Shown: positions 1-11,409, counted from the stretch's first letter. The stretch: 64,000 bases of DNA from Prochilodus magdalenae (GCA_024036415.1 JAMWET010004109.1:28501-92500); one strand, 5' to 3'. The notes: generated by a model from the sequence alone, not told the origin. Made by a program: numbers and translations.

Positions 1-145
1 TCTCTCTCTCTCTCTCTCTCTCCCTCCCTCCCTCCCTCCCTCCCTCTCAATCTCTCTCCCTCCATCCCTCCCTCCCTCTCAATCTCTCTCCCTCCATCCC
101 TCCCTCCTTCTCTCTCTCTCCCTCTCAATCTCTCTCCCTACATCC

Positions 146-176
<31 letters not shown>

Positions 177-204
177 CTTGAATTTCCCTCTGGGATCAAT
201 AAAG

Positions 205-260
<56 letters not shown>

Positions 261-535
261 CCTCTCTCTCTCTCCCCCTCTGTCTCTACCTCTTTCTCTT
301 TCTCCCTCCCTCTCAATCTCTGTCCCTCCATCCCTCTATCTCTCTCTCTCCCACTCTGTCTCTCTCTTTCTCTTTCTCCCTCCCTCTCAATCTCTGTCCC
401 TCCATCCCTCTCTCTCTCTCCCTCCCTCTCAATCTCTCTCCCTTCATTTCTCTCTCTCTCTCCCTCTCAATCTCTCTCCCTCCATCCCTCTCTGCCTTCC
501 TTCCTTTTTCTCTCTCTCTCTCCCTCTCTTCTCTC
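1..535. repeat. CT-rich simple repeat block
   Basis: The plus strand is almost purely C and T: (TC)n and (TCCC)n tracts broken by short recurring words such as TCAATCTCTCTCCC. It contains a LINE-like tail with a (TATC)n run (separate entry). Reading frames through it give only Ser/Leu/Pro on one strand and Arg/Glu/Gly on the other, so they are not genes. Confidence 0.95.
172..262 (+). repeat. LINE-like 3' tail with (TATC)n
   Basis: The stretch before the tetranucleotide run reads like a conserved retroposon 3' end: AATTTCCCTCTGGGATCAAT followed by AAAGTATC and then about 14 TATC units. A near-identical head precedes the (TATC)n run at 4645-4735, so two unrelated sites share the same non-repetitive 3' end and tail. 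That fits 3' ends of LINE copies or their SINE partners. The LINE clade cannot be assigned because no reverse transcriptase sequence remains. Confidence 0.6.
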
Positions 536-1434
536 AGCCATTCTTTGGAGGACCAAAAATAGCAGCACATGCGGCCGCGGTTCAGGCCTTTGTTCCCAGC
601 CTTTCTTATTTAATCCCCTCTCATTCTCACTCTCCGGGCATCTCTCTCTTTTCGGTCAGACATCTGTTCGCTAATTTTTCTCGTGAAAGAAAAGCGCGGC
701 CCTGATGAACACAGGACGAAGAGTCTGCAGGGGAGGAAGGGCAGGAATAAAGAGAGCTGGGAACACGAGCGCTGTCGTGAGCGCTTGGCACCGGCCGTCT
801 GATTGTACTGGCCGTGCACGCGGCTGTTTTCTGGCGCCACGCTGAGACTGGAGAAGCACTGGGTTCTGTATTTCACTGCTGCCAACAAATCAAAACGGAC
901 TGATTCAGAGCTGTACCGGGTACAGCTGAGGCTGAGACGGGTTTCTGGACATTACGGAGGAGTGGACGTGGTAGAGCATGTCCAGCTCTGAGTACTGGAT
1001 CAAAACAAACATGAAGCAGAGCTTCGTTCAGTTGTAGTTTAATTGTGGGCGGGGCTTGCTCCGAGACCCCCGTCAGATATCAGTGTTGGTGTATTAGTGT
1101 GTATGTGTAGAAGTGTGTAGAAGTCCAGCCGGTTTGCTGGTGGAGTGTACCACTAGTTAACCCGTTGTTGCCCTGTAGGAAGTGTTGCAGTCTGGGAACA
1201 TTGCATATTATCATCAGGGGTATCGAGCTGTAGGTCAAGGGTCAAATACCTTTAGGCTATTATTGTTTGGGAGAGTTGAGCATACCCAGCTCCTAGGATA
1301 CACCGCCCGTGTACGCTCTTTAAGGGGGAGGCAGCCTATACAAACTGTGTGTCCAGATTCTGTTTTTGGACAAGAGACCCAGCTGCACTCGCCTTAAATC
1401 AACAGCTCTCCTGGTCCTCCCTTCGGTGGAGGAG
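536..1434. other. non-repetitive intergenic DNA
   Basis: No gene, RNA or transposon is recognisable. One segment at about 940-1000 resembles 3625-3690, and both lie upstream of arrays of the same 51-bp minisatellite. The small open frames here lack coding character. Confidence 0.5.
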
Positions 1435-2710
1435 AGACAGAATGAACTTCACCTCCCTCTGACTGTGATGGGTCGTACTAAGCTCTAAGTTTGTTTTGAC
1501 CCCTCCCCCTGATTGTGATTGGTCCTGATCATTGTGCAAGTTTGTTTTGACCCCTCCCCCTGACTGTAATTGGTCCTCATCATTATGCCAGTTTGTTTTG
1601 AGACCTCCCCCTGACTGTGATTGGTCCTAATTAACTCTGGATTTGTTTTGACCCCTCCCCCTGACTGTAATTGATCCTGATCATTATGCCAGTTTGTTTT
1701 GAGACCTCCCCTTGATTGTGATTGGTCCCGATCAACTCTTGTTTTATTTTGAGACCACCCCCTGACTGTGATTGGTCCTGATCATTATGCCAGTTTGTTT
1801 TGACCCCTCCCCCTGACTGTGATTGGTCCTAGTCATCATGTCAGTTTGTTTTGACCCCTCCCTCCTGACCGTGACTGGTGCTAATCATTATGCCAGTTTG
1901 CTTTGAGCCCTCCCCCTGACTCTGATTGGTCCTATTCAACTCTTGGTTTATTTTGAGACCTCCCCCTAACTGTGATTGGTGCTAATCATTATGCCAGTTT
2001 GTTTGGAGACCTCCCCTTAAACGTGGTTATTGTTTTGAGACCTTTCCCTGACTGAGATTGATGCAAATCCACATGACAATTTGCATTAAGACCTCCCCCT
2101 GACTCTGATTGATCCTAATCAGCCCTTGGTTTGTTTTGAGACCTTCCGCTAACTATGACTGGTCCTAATCATTATGCCAGTTTGTTTTGACCCCTCCCCC
2201 TGACTGTGATTGGTCCTGTTCATTATGCCAGTTTGTTTTGAGACCTCCCCCTGACTGTGATTGGTCCCGATCAACTCTTGGTTTGTTTTGAGACCACTCC
2301 CTAACTGTGATTGGTCCTAATCAACTCATGGTTTGTTTTGACCCCGCCCCCTGACTCTGATTGGTCCTGATCAACTCTTGTTTTATTTTGAGACCTCCCC
2401 CTGACTGTGATTGGTCCTAATCATTATGCGAGTTTGTTTTGAGACCTCCCCCTGACTGTGATTGGTCCTAATCAACCCTTGGTTTGTTTTGAGACCTCCC
2501 CCTGACTGTGATTGGTCCTAATCAACTCTTGGTTTGTTTTGAGACCTCCCCCTAACTGTGATTGGTGCTAATCATTGTGCACATTTTTTGGAGACCTCCC
2601 CTTAAACGTGGTTATTGTTTTGAGACCTTTCCCTGACTGCGATTGGTGCGACTCCTCGTGCCAATTTGCATTGAGACCTCCCCTTGATTGTGATTGGCAC
2701 CACAGACCCC
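1435..2710. repeat. 51-bp minisatellite with CCAAT-type motifs
   Basis: About 24 copies of a 51-bp unit, core CCTCCCCCTGACTGTGATTG followed by GTCCTAATCA and then a TTTGTTTTGAGA segment. The spacing of successive GGTCCT words at 1521, 1572 and 1623 gives the period. Most units contain GATTGGTCC, the reverse of a CCAAT box. Units differ by substitutions and small indels, mainly in whether CATTATGCCAG or CAACTCTTGG follows. The last units (2560-2700) are the most divergent. No open frame spans the array. Confidence 0.93.
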
Positions 2711-3624
2711 TGTCGCTCTGTACTCTACTTATCAAGGTGACGGCGGCGAGTAAAGGATATCATATTTACCTGGTACGGGAAAAAAGCTTTGTGGCTTCAC
2801 CCAAGCCCGGCTGCCTCGCCTCCTCCTGCTCGTCGCCTGTTAATGAGTGTGAATGGAGGCAGTCAGCCTGAAAATACACACCAAGACTAATATTTAGAAA
2901 ATGTCTTCCATTGTAATGCGGGGAGCGGAGACGGAGGCCCTGAGATGTGTGCGGACTTAATGTGTTTGTGTGGGTGTGGGCAACGCAGTACAAAACAAAT
3001 AGCACACAAACAGGCTATTAGGAGTAATTCAACTAGAATGACTGGCGAGGAAAAATCCAGAACACGCCAAAGACTTAGCCGCAGCCTTTACCATCACACT
3101 GATTGGAGCCCATTCCCGGGAACTGACAGATACGCCGTCAGCCCGAACGTTAAAAAGAGCGCAACAGACATCGGAAAATCGATTTGATAAAAAGGAACGC
3201 GGCCCTAATTTGGAAGGGAAGGTGCCAAAACTGCCAGCATTTGTCTCCTTAACAGCCAACACCACCATCTCTTGGCAGGCAGCGTCTTCGAAGATCTACC
3301 ACATGAATACTCCCCAATTGTTGCTGGAGTCGACAACAATGTCATTGATTTGATCTGCGTGTGAGGGAACCCGGCTCAATTAATTAGCCGGCCCTGTCTC
3401 TCGTTTCACGTCTCTAATTAGCCGTGAATTAATGAGCGGCACCGCTAACTAATCAAACCCGATAGCCTTCTGCAATTAAGGCCCCCCCACGCCGGTCGCC
3501 AGGTTTGAGGGAAGTGTGCAGTCTTCAGTCAGCTATAAATCCCACCATTGATCTGAGGAGGGGGCGGTGACGATTCCGTAGGAGCTTATGTGCCGAGGGC
3601 TCGGTTAGAGGGCTTTGAAGAGAG
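2711..3624. other. non-repetitive DNA, AT-rich part with TAATTA words
   Basis: No gene is recognised. The part at about 3330-3480 is rich in homeodomain-type words (TAATTA, AATTAATGAG, CTAATTAGCC) in otherwise complex sequence, unlike the surrounding repeats. That would fit a conserved non-coding element, but only a comparison with other fish genomes could show it. Confidence 0.4.
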
Positions 3625-4090
3625 CTTCTGGAGATTATAGAGGAGTGGGCCAGGTAGACAATGTCCAGCGCTGAGCAAAGACGAGACGTTAACCCCCCAT
3701 TAACACGCTGTAAATGTTAATCAAACAAACTGTGGCCAGAGTTTTGGAGCGGCTAATTGTGTGAGGTACCTCCCTCTTACTGTGATTGGTCCAAATCGAC
3801 TCCAGGTCTGTTTTGAGACCTCTCGCTGACCCTAATTGGTTTGAATCGTCATGTGGTTATGACCGAATGACCCTCCCCCTGACTGTGATTGGTCCTCAGC
3901 ATTATGCCAGTTTGCTTTGAGACCTCCCCTCGACTGGGGATTTGTACTATTCCCCGTGTCATTAATTATCAGACCTCCCAGTGATTAGTCCAGTTCATCA
4001 TGCTGTTTGTTCCGAGACCTCGCGATCATAATTGGTGCTAATCACCATGCCAACTTGTTTTGAGACCTCCCCCTGACTGTGATTGGATTG
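3625..4090. repeat. second, diverged block of the 51-bp minisatellite
   Basis: From about 3770 there are roughly six degraded units of the repeat seen at 1435-2710 (GTGATTGGTCC, TTTGAGACCTCC, ATTATGCCAG). The 65 bases at 3625-3690 resemble 940-1000 (shared words include GAGGAGTGG and ATGTCCAGC). The leader and the array therefore appear to be duplicated together. Confidence 0.75.
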
Positions 4091-4097
4091 CATTTTG

Positions 4098-4258
4098 CTG
4101 GCCAGTTGCTCCTGTACGTTCAACAAGCCGAACAGTCCCATTTGCAGACCTGTGAACGTGGGAATGGTCATATTGGAATACTGGGACAGGAATGTGATGT
4201 TCCTCTGTAAGATGATGAACAAAACCTGGATGTCCACGAGCCCAGTGTAGAACCCCAT
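4098..4258 (-). repeat. dispersed repeat K with coding-like minus strand
   Basis: On the minus strand this reads as a hydrophobic segment without stops, starting at an ATG at 4258 and containing PTFTGLQMGLFGLLNVQEQ. A second, shorter copy at 26676-26770 shares the words CCTGTGAACG and TTGGAATA and encodes a similar segment with a stop. Sharing between two sites 22 kb apart points to a dispersed repeat, perhaps derived from a gene or transposon, rather than a host exon. I do not recognise the family. Confidence 0.4.
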
Positions 4259-4328
4259 CTAATTTAATTGCAACTCCCCCAGAACATCACAGAGGGGACT
4301 CAGGGAGCCTATATTCTAGAAATAGGGA

Positions 4329-4330
4329 TA

Positions 4331-4361
<31 letters not shown>

Positions 4362-4620
4362 TCATTTAATGTTTTTATTTTTTACATTTATTTATTTATT
4401 TGTTTATTTGTTTATTTATTTAATTAATTAATTTTTTTGTTATTTTTTAATTTTATTTTATTGATGTATGTATTTATTTTATTTATTTAATTTTTATTAA
4501 TAATTTTTATTTATTTCTTTATTTATTTTTTATTTTTATTTTTTTTAATTACTTATTTTTATTTAGTTAGTTATTTATTTCTTTATTTATTTTAATTTGC
4601 ATTTGTATCTGTGCTGTTTT
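4329..4620. repeat. (TA)n and T-rich low-complexity DNA
   Basis: A short (TA)n run at 4329-4352 is followed by about 270 bases of TTTA/TTTT-rich low-complexity sequence. No gene is present. Confidence 0.9.
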
Positions 4621-4639
4621 TTGTGAAACTGCTACTGGC

Positions 4640-4669
4640 TGCTAAATTTCCTTCGTGATCAATAAAGTA

Positions 4670-4735
<66 letters not shown>
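4640..4735 (+). repeat. LINE-like 3' tail with (CTAT)n
   Basis: AAATTTCCTTCGTGATCAAT, then AAAGTATCTGTCTG and a run of (CTAT)n. The non-repetitive head matches that at 178-207. This is the second copy of the same retroposon 3' end in the window. Confidence 0.6.
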
Positions 4736-5699
4736 GATGGGGCAGAATGACGTGTATGGGGTCATCAAGTTTTGCCAGAGTTCCAGATATTCAGTCCTTC
4801 ATTAATTGTTGGGTAATTGGATGCTTGTAAATTATGATGGGGCGCTGGTGGCTTACTGTCATCGTGCAGGATGCGGGTTGGCTGGAGGAGGGCTGGGCTA
4901 GATATCTATGGCTGGCCTATTAGAAATAAGGCCTCTGTATGATTAGGCATCACGAACACCACACACTAACGCTATATGGACTGGAGGGGGGCTTTTAAAT
5001 CATTCCGCCAAACAGTTTCCAGACAGCGGATTAATGATCCATCTTGTTTATCTGCTGTTATTATGCTCCGCGAGGATGACACATTTCCCTGATTGACGTT
5101 CCCTAATGGAGACTTTCCCACCTTGACAAATGCATATTGTTGTTTTCCCACCGCTCTCTCTCTCTCTCTCTCTCTCCAAGATTCTGACTCCTTATCCATT
5201 CGGTCCCTGATTGTCCGTCTAACTTGCCTACCTGAGCTCTGGCCTGCGTGGCCTGCATGGCGGACAGAGCGGGAGCCTAAGGTTTGCGTGCGTTTGGGTG
5301 CGGTTCTTTCATGTGATGTGCGTTTCTTGCTGATGGAGCGCGGCTCTAATTCAAGGCGCTGTTCTGAGAGCTGACGGAGCTCGGCGCTTCCACTAGCATT
5401 AGGCGCGCCCCGTCTGAGGAAAACCACTGCCGTCCCTGTGATTCCCTCCGTTTGCTTTGAAACTTGGGCCGACAAGGTCACGGCGGCTTCCCCCCGATAT
5501 GAAAACCGCTTCTTTGCTGATGCACGATGTATTAAATGATGGCAGTCCTGCTGTCAGAGCTGTCGGTGCGTGAAGCGATGAGAAATCACATTTACCCGCT
5601 TCCCCTCAAACGTAGCTGATCATCTAAGACGTGTTCGGCGTCTGAAGCGAGCTTTAGATCTTTGGCTTTATGCCGGAGCTACAAAGCTAACGTAGCTAA
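4736..5699. other. non-repetitive DNA
   Basis: No gene is recognised. A (CT)n run lies at 5155-5177. A 169-codon frame crosses 4972-5481 on the minus strand, but its composition (Arg/Ser/Glu-rich over the CT run) and lack of any familiar motif do not support coding. Confidence 0.4.
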
Positions 5700-6300
5700 C
5701 AAACGTATGAAAGCTATTAGCCTGTCAGTTAGCGTTGTGCTAATTTAGCGCTTCACATGTTGGTGAAGTTCAGGGCTCAATATGGCTGCTACTGCGTTTG
5801 CATATGTGGCTTACTGTTCTTCCAGCTTCCAGACACATGCCTGCAATAGACGGTTCTTCGAGGGTTCTCTATTAATGGCACTGGTTCTGTTTTGAACCAT
5901 GAGTTCCACACCGAGTCATCTCATGCTTAAATAGCTATTGGCTTGGTGAAATGGTTTCTTTGAACTGATCTAGCTAACAGCTTATAGCTAACAGCCCATC
6001 AGTTAGCATTGTGCTAATGTAACGCTCCACATGTTGACGAAACTCAGGCCCCTATAAAAGACGGTTCTTCGAGGGGTCTTTAGGAGTGCCACTGGTTCTA
6101 TTTGGAACCATGAGTTCTACATAGAATCATCTCAAGCTTAAATGGCTTTTTTTATTTTTTCATGCTTTGAAAATGGTTCTTTAGACTGATAGAGAATATG
6201 TTGTATGTGGTTCTATGTGGCGTAGTTCAATGACATCCCTATTGCAGAAAACCTTTTGGTGCTATAAAGAACCATTTTCAGAATTAAGACCCAGAACCAT
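5700..6300. repeat. tandem-duplicated dispersed repeat
   Basis: Two diverged direct copies of roughly 270 bp: 5713-5970 and 5985-6200. Both contain CAGTTAGC, GTGCTAAT, CTCCACATG or CTTCACATG, AGACGGTTCTTCGAGG, GAACCATGAGTTC and TGAAATGGTTCTTT-like words in the same order. The end, at 6235-6300, reads CTTTTGGTGCTATAAAGAAC, an end type seen in non-autonomous fish DNA transposons. No TSD was identified. Confidence 0.55.
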
Positions 6301-6467
6301 AGACAGCACCTACTTTAATAAAGATCAACAGGTGGTCCGATCATGGTCCTGTTTGGGGCGTTTATGTTGCCAGGTGCAAGAGACTTAATGACGGCTGTGC
6401 ATGTGACGTAAGCAAGGGCGGCCTTATCTCTGTACCTGACTGACCCAACAGCCACCATTACAGTCAT

Positions 6468-7085
6468 CCAGCGAGCAGTGGTGTCCTCCATGAGTCCTCC
6501 TGTTAGTGCAGCACCATCGGCAGACGGCTGCACCACGCAGGACTACATGCACACAGACCGTTACCACGACTGTCCTTAACACCACGTCACCGTCACCAAA
6601 CACTGCAGTGGTGTCGTACCAGACTGTCGTGGAGTGACTCAGAATGGCAGCGGGTCATCTTCAGTGACGAGTCCCGCTTTAGTCTTGGTGGAGACGCCCA
6701 ACGAATCCGTGTGTGGAGGCACCGTGGTCAGCACCAAGATGAACGGTTCGCTGTCACACGTCCAGAAGACCTGGTGTCCCTCCACCTCCACCCCTACCGC
6801 ACCATCTGCAGGAACTGTGTGAGGATGTTCAAGCTGCATGGGATGGATTATCACAGGACTCCATTAGGAACCTCTACAGCTCCATACCGAGACGTCTGGC
6901 GTGTTGGGTTAGCGAACACGGCGGCCCGACGCCATACTGAGAGACAGACTTCTGTATGTGTAGCTCAATAAATATTGATCATATCAGTCTAAATTTATCA
7001 TCAGTTATTGATCCTGGTAACAGGACAGCACCGCACTCCCACACCTCCTTCTGGGTGCAGCTGTTGTTTTGATAATGAGTGTACA
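6468..7085 (+). mobile_element. Tc1-derived element, family A copy 1
   Basis: The remnant reads as a transposase with its middle removed. One frame gives the first catalytic block FSDESRFSLGGDAQRIRVW (from about 6650), then goes straight to a C-terminus in another frame, WDGLSQDSIRNLYSSIPRR then a GGPTPY end, with a stop near 6939. The segment with the second catalytic Asp and the Glu is absent. A 3' tail with AATAAATATTGATCATATCA follows. Six other copies in the window share the same junction, so this deleted form was itself mobilised. It is not functional. Confidence 0.8.
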
Positions 7086-8465
7086 TGTCAATCTATATGT
7101 GCGGAAGTGTATATGCTAGATTTAAAGGACAGAGCGAGCCTGTATTAAGGTGTGGGTGTGCTGTGGATTGTCCACGGAGATCAGAAACATTGTTTATGTA
7201 TTTGTGCACTTTGTTAGTTTAGTTCTGTAGAATCTCTGTATGTGTTCTAACATGACGTGCGGTACTGCCTTGCCTGAGTGCTCTCTCTCTCCTGTAGCGT
7301 TACCGGATCAAATATGGGAATTGGACAGCTGCATAAACTCTGTTTGATTTGGGGGAGAAATTAGGGCTTATGTTCATTAATGACAGCATCCATTATGAGA
7401 ATTCCCGCTGGTTGTGCTTCTTCTGAAGCTGTTTAGTATTTCCCCCCATCATTATCCGGAATACCGCGTTAAATAAATAAATATCCGCGAGAACATTCCC
7501 GCACAGCGCGGACCAAACTTTGTTTGTTTTGCCTCGGAGCACTGGGTCAATAGACTCCGAGAGCCAGTACAACTTCAAAACAGCTCTCTCGAGTCAGGAG
7601 AAATGCCGGAGCCGTAGCGCACTGGTGCATGTTTGCGAGCAGCTGCAGGAATAGTGCTGACCCGCTCAGGCCGCCCGCGTCTTTGGCCAGGCCTCGGGGG
7701 AGATTGGAGGGGACCTTGTATGAGAGTGCCTCTGTTTGCCAGGGGCAAAAGCAAACAAACCCCCTGACTCCACCGCGAGCAGGAAGAAAAGCATGGAGCA
7801 GAAGCTCCTCCTAAATCAAAGCTCCGGATCTGGGACAAGGACAACAAACACGAGAGGAAATTCGGCCTCTTAGATGAGGTCACTTGAGCGAGTGCCCTCG
7901 CAGACTGGGCTATTTTTCTTGGTTTTCAGTCACGTGGCCCGTCCGCGGATAGTCTAATTTAATAAGTCTCGCAGGCAGAAGGACGTCAGATGTTGGCCGT
8001 AATAACTGGGGGAAGGCAAAAAGGGCTGAGGCTGAATCTTCATGCGTCTCCTACATGGGTCGAGCTGCTCACAGAGCAAAGCTGCATTTGACCTTGGGTA
8101 AAAAAATGTGGCGTGGTGGTTAAATGTGACAAATGGCCACAAGACAGAAGTGACCTACTCTCCCTTTCTGTCCAGCTGGACCAGAGAGTCGCTGTTAGTG
8201 GACTCGCCTCTTCATCCTGGCCTCTATTACTGTTAGCCCTGCAAGACGTGCTTTCAAATTCCATTCGCTGAGCTCTTAACCACATTTGCGCCTTGACTAA
8301 TTATCCGAAGGCAACCCGAATGGACCTTCCCAGCATACAGGTTTCGGTTTACCGGCCAGCAGCCACTTTACTGGGAACAGTTTAGGAGGCTTTACCTTGC
8401 TGGTGTACTGTGGGAGATGTATCCAAGATCCTGGAGATCTCTCCAGAGCAGTATCCATCAACCCT
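7086..8465. other. non-repetitive DNA
   Basis: No gene, RNA or transposon is recognised. Short open frames on both strands lack familiar motifs. Confidence 0.4.
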
Positions 8466-8615
8466 ACCCTGTCGTGCTTTCCTGGCTCCCAACACACCCG
8501 ATTTAGCTCATTAACAAGGCCTCAGAGTCGCAGGGTATGTGGTAAATCAGGGAACCCACTGCAACCTCCTGGGCAGGGAACCTCTGGGACCAGGGCTGAG
8601 GAACACTGATCTAGG
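8466..8615. mobile_element. hAT-type MITE remnant
   Basis: The right end, GGGACCAGGGCTGAGGAACA, matches the end of the better preserved element at 36521-36690. The interior contains CCAACACACC and a TTAACAAGGC-type centre that are usual in this MITE type. The left end is degraded and no TSD is visible. Confidence 0.5.
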
Positions 8616-10058
8616 GAGATTACCATAACATGGCCAAGTACCGCCTACAACTGCAGGACATGTGGACCGACATTCAAAATGACCAATCAGGACCTGGCAA
8701 TTTGACACAGCATATAGAAGGAGGCCTTCTTATTGGAAATGGAGCCACGACAAAAACAGTCCCTCTGGAAACACAGAGGTAAATGATGAGGGTCTGTGGC
8801 TGAGACCACTGTTCCCTTGGCAAAACTCGGAAGACCAGCACCAAACCCAAGACGCAAGCATATGAAGGCGGAAGTGTGGATAGTCTATCAGCATGCAACC
8901 GGCAGACTCCAGACAGGGCGGCCAGGTCTGTGCAGGTTATCAGAATCTCCTATGTGGGAGCTGAGGTTGATCTTTGGCTGACGCATTCAGGGGGGTCTGA
9001 GGGTCTGGACTTTGGGGTGCTCAGTCCATTGTTCTTGACTGAACACCAGCAGAAGCTTCGTTAGGATCTGTGTGGGTCTCCTTTTCTCAGTGACGAGCTT
9101 CTTGAACAGCTACACCTCCTTTCAGACCTCCATAAGCATCCACCACAGTGGGAGGAGGATGGACAGAAACACCTGTAGATGTTTTCAGACCTGAAGCTAA
9201 AGAATGGAGCTTGATGTTCTCCTCCCTCTCTCTCTCTCTCAATCTGATGGGCACAGCGTTAGTTGGTCTCCCAGGTGGTTGTTAGGAGGACAGTGTTTTC
9301 GACTGTACCATCAAAGCATCAAAGGGAACCAACCAGTGCCAGCTATTTTATGTCTCGGGGAACAGTTTGGTTTTCTCTTGTTTAAGTACAGCAGAAAGAG
9401 AGAGGTGGTGGTGGTGGGGGTGAAGGGAGGGAGGGGTGGCAGGGTTCTGCCAGTGTTTCTGTATTAATTAAAGATGTGTGAGCAGAATGGCAGTGCTGTA
9501 GCCTCATTGTGTCAGCTCCAGCTACACAGCTCTCTGAGACGATGGATACAAGCAGACAGATAGATATTTCTCAGCCTCATTCAGAGCTAAATGTGTACAT
9601 CGATACCTTCATGCATGCAGGTGCCCTCCGCTCAGTTCCTGTCCTGTAAGCCCGGAGAAGAAGTGACCCCGTTTCTCTGAAGGCACAAATGGATACAGTT
9701 GACGGTAATCACTCGCCCCACACTCACATATACAATTTTTTTTGGTTTTGCATTTTCTGCGTCGTTTATTATCCGTTATGTAACGTAGCTGGTTAAGGAA
9801 AACGAATCCCGTGCTGCAGTGGGTGTAGGTGAAGCTATGGAGGGTTAGCTGTGTTGATCCAGGACTGCTGGTTTAGTTCAGGATATAAACTTAGAAAAGA
9901 ACCACACTGCTAACCACATAATGCTAGTTTCTGCTAGCGCCCCCTATGGGAGTCTCGTGGAAAGTAGATTTGGAAGTTATCATACTGAGGAGCAGAACAG
10001 TGGTTCTTTTGGTCAATGCAAAAAATCAGTATCGGTCATCAACCCCAAAAACACTGAC
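8616..10058. other. non-repetitive DNA
   Basis: No gene or recognisable transposon. A short (TC)n run lies at about 9224-9241 and a G-rich run at 9406-9440. Confidence 0.4.
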
Positions 10059-11409
10059 CAGTAGTGTTGTACTCGTCAAGACTATGAACTAGAACTAGCC
10101 TTGGTCTTCTCTGTCTTTACCCCATTTGGACTCTCTCTCATCTGGGTTTCCTGGTAGGGTGGACTTGCCGACTCCAATTGAGGCTGAGATGAGTCCGTTG
10201 ACTCTGTTTGAGGAAACCGAATTTATTAAATATCTACAAAATCAGAATAAACAAAATCAGCCCAAGTACAGAACCCCCCACTGCACTGAATTTGCCCACT
10301 TCTCGTCTTGGTCACTGTTGGTCTCAGTCTGCGGTTGGTCTTGGCCACTCCTGGTCTCGTCTTGGCGACTCCTGGTCTCTGCCACTCCCTGTTTCTGAGT
10401 CTTTTTTGCCGGATCTTAGTTATTCCTGGTCTCGGTCTTGTCGTTGTCTCAGTCTCTGCCTTATCTCGGTCTCAACCACTAATGGTCTTAGTCTTATCTT
10501 TGTGTAGGCCATTCCTGGTCTTAGCCTTGTCTTGGTCTCAGTCACATCTGGTCTTGCTCTTGTCATTGTCTTTGCTGCTGCTGGTCCTGGTATTGTCTCG
10601 ATCTCTGCCGCTTTTGGTCTCAGTCTTGTTCTGGTGTATATCACTCGTGATCTTGGCCTTGTCTTGGTCTCAGTCACTCCTGGTCTTGGTCTTGTCTCAG
10701 ACTTGGCTACTCCTGGTCTCAGCCTTGTCTTGGTCTTGGCTGCTTTTGGTCTCAGTCTTGTTCTAGTGTATACCACTCCTGGTCTTGGCCTTGTCTTGGT
10801 CTCAGTCACATTTGTTCTTGCTCTTGTCTCTGTCTTTGCTGCTGCTGGTCCTGGTATTGTCTCGGTCTCAGCTGCTTTTGGTCTCAGTCTTGTTCTGGTG
10901 TATACCACTCGTGATCTTGGCCTTGTGTTGGTCTCAGTTACTCCTGGTCTTGGCCTTGTCTTGGTCTCAGTCACTCCTGGTCTTGGTCTTGTCTCTGTTT
11001 CGGCTGCTCCTTGTCTTGTCTCAGACTTGGCTACTCCTGGTCTCAGCCTTGTCCTGGCCTCGGCCACTTTTGGTCTCAGTCTTGTTCTGGTGTATACCAC
11101 TCGTGGTCTTGGCCTTGTCTTGGTCTCAGTCACTTCTGGTCTCAATCTTGTCTCTCTCAGATGCTCTTGGTCTTGGTTTCAGCTAGTCCATGTTTTGGTC
11201 TCGTCTCTGTCTCCGTCACTTTTGATCTTAGTCTTGTCTTGGTCTAGGCCACTTCTGGTCTCAGTCTGGTCTCTGTCTCGGCTGCTCCTGGTCTTGTCTC
11301 AGTCTTAGCTACTCCTGGTTTAGGTCACTCCTTGTCTCGCTGCCTCAGACTTGGCCACTAAAAGTCTTGGTCTTGATTTAGACTTGGAGTCTTGACTACA
11401 ACATTACTG
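10059..11409 (+). mobile_element. TIR-bounded element with internal 33-bp minisatellite
   Basis: The left end at 10059-10083 (CAGTAGTGTTGTAC then TCGTCAAGACT) and the right end at 11388-11409 (AGTCTTGACTAC then AACATTACTG) are imperfect inverted repeats. Between them a unique leader (10084-10300) is followed by about 30 units of a roughly 33-bp repeat, core CACTCCTGGTCTTGGCCTTG then TCTTGGTCTCAGT. This is consistent with a non-autonomous DNA transposon carrying a minisatellite. Minus-strand and plus-strand open frames across the array are 11-codon periodic and not genes. A target duplication was not found, so the superfamily is unassigned. Confidence 0.65.

Noticed and set aside
4972..5481. 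169-codon minus-strand frame as a gene
   Set aside because: Arg/Ser/Glu-rich, crosses a (CT)n run, no recognised motif and no splice or UTR context.
6634..6971. Repeated frames of 62, 71 and 86 codons found at seven places as a small gene family
   Set aside because: They are alternative phases of the internally deleted Tc1 transposase; only the frame with FSDESRF and the shifted C-terminus are ancestral coding.
10420..11308. Minus 241-codon and plus 258-codon frames
   Set aside because: They are 11-codon periodic products of a 33-bp array.
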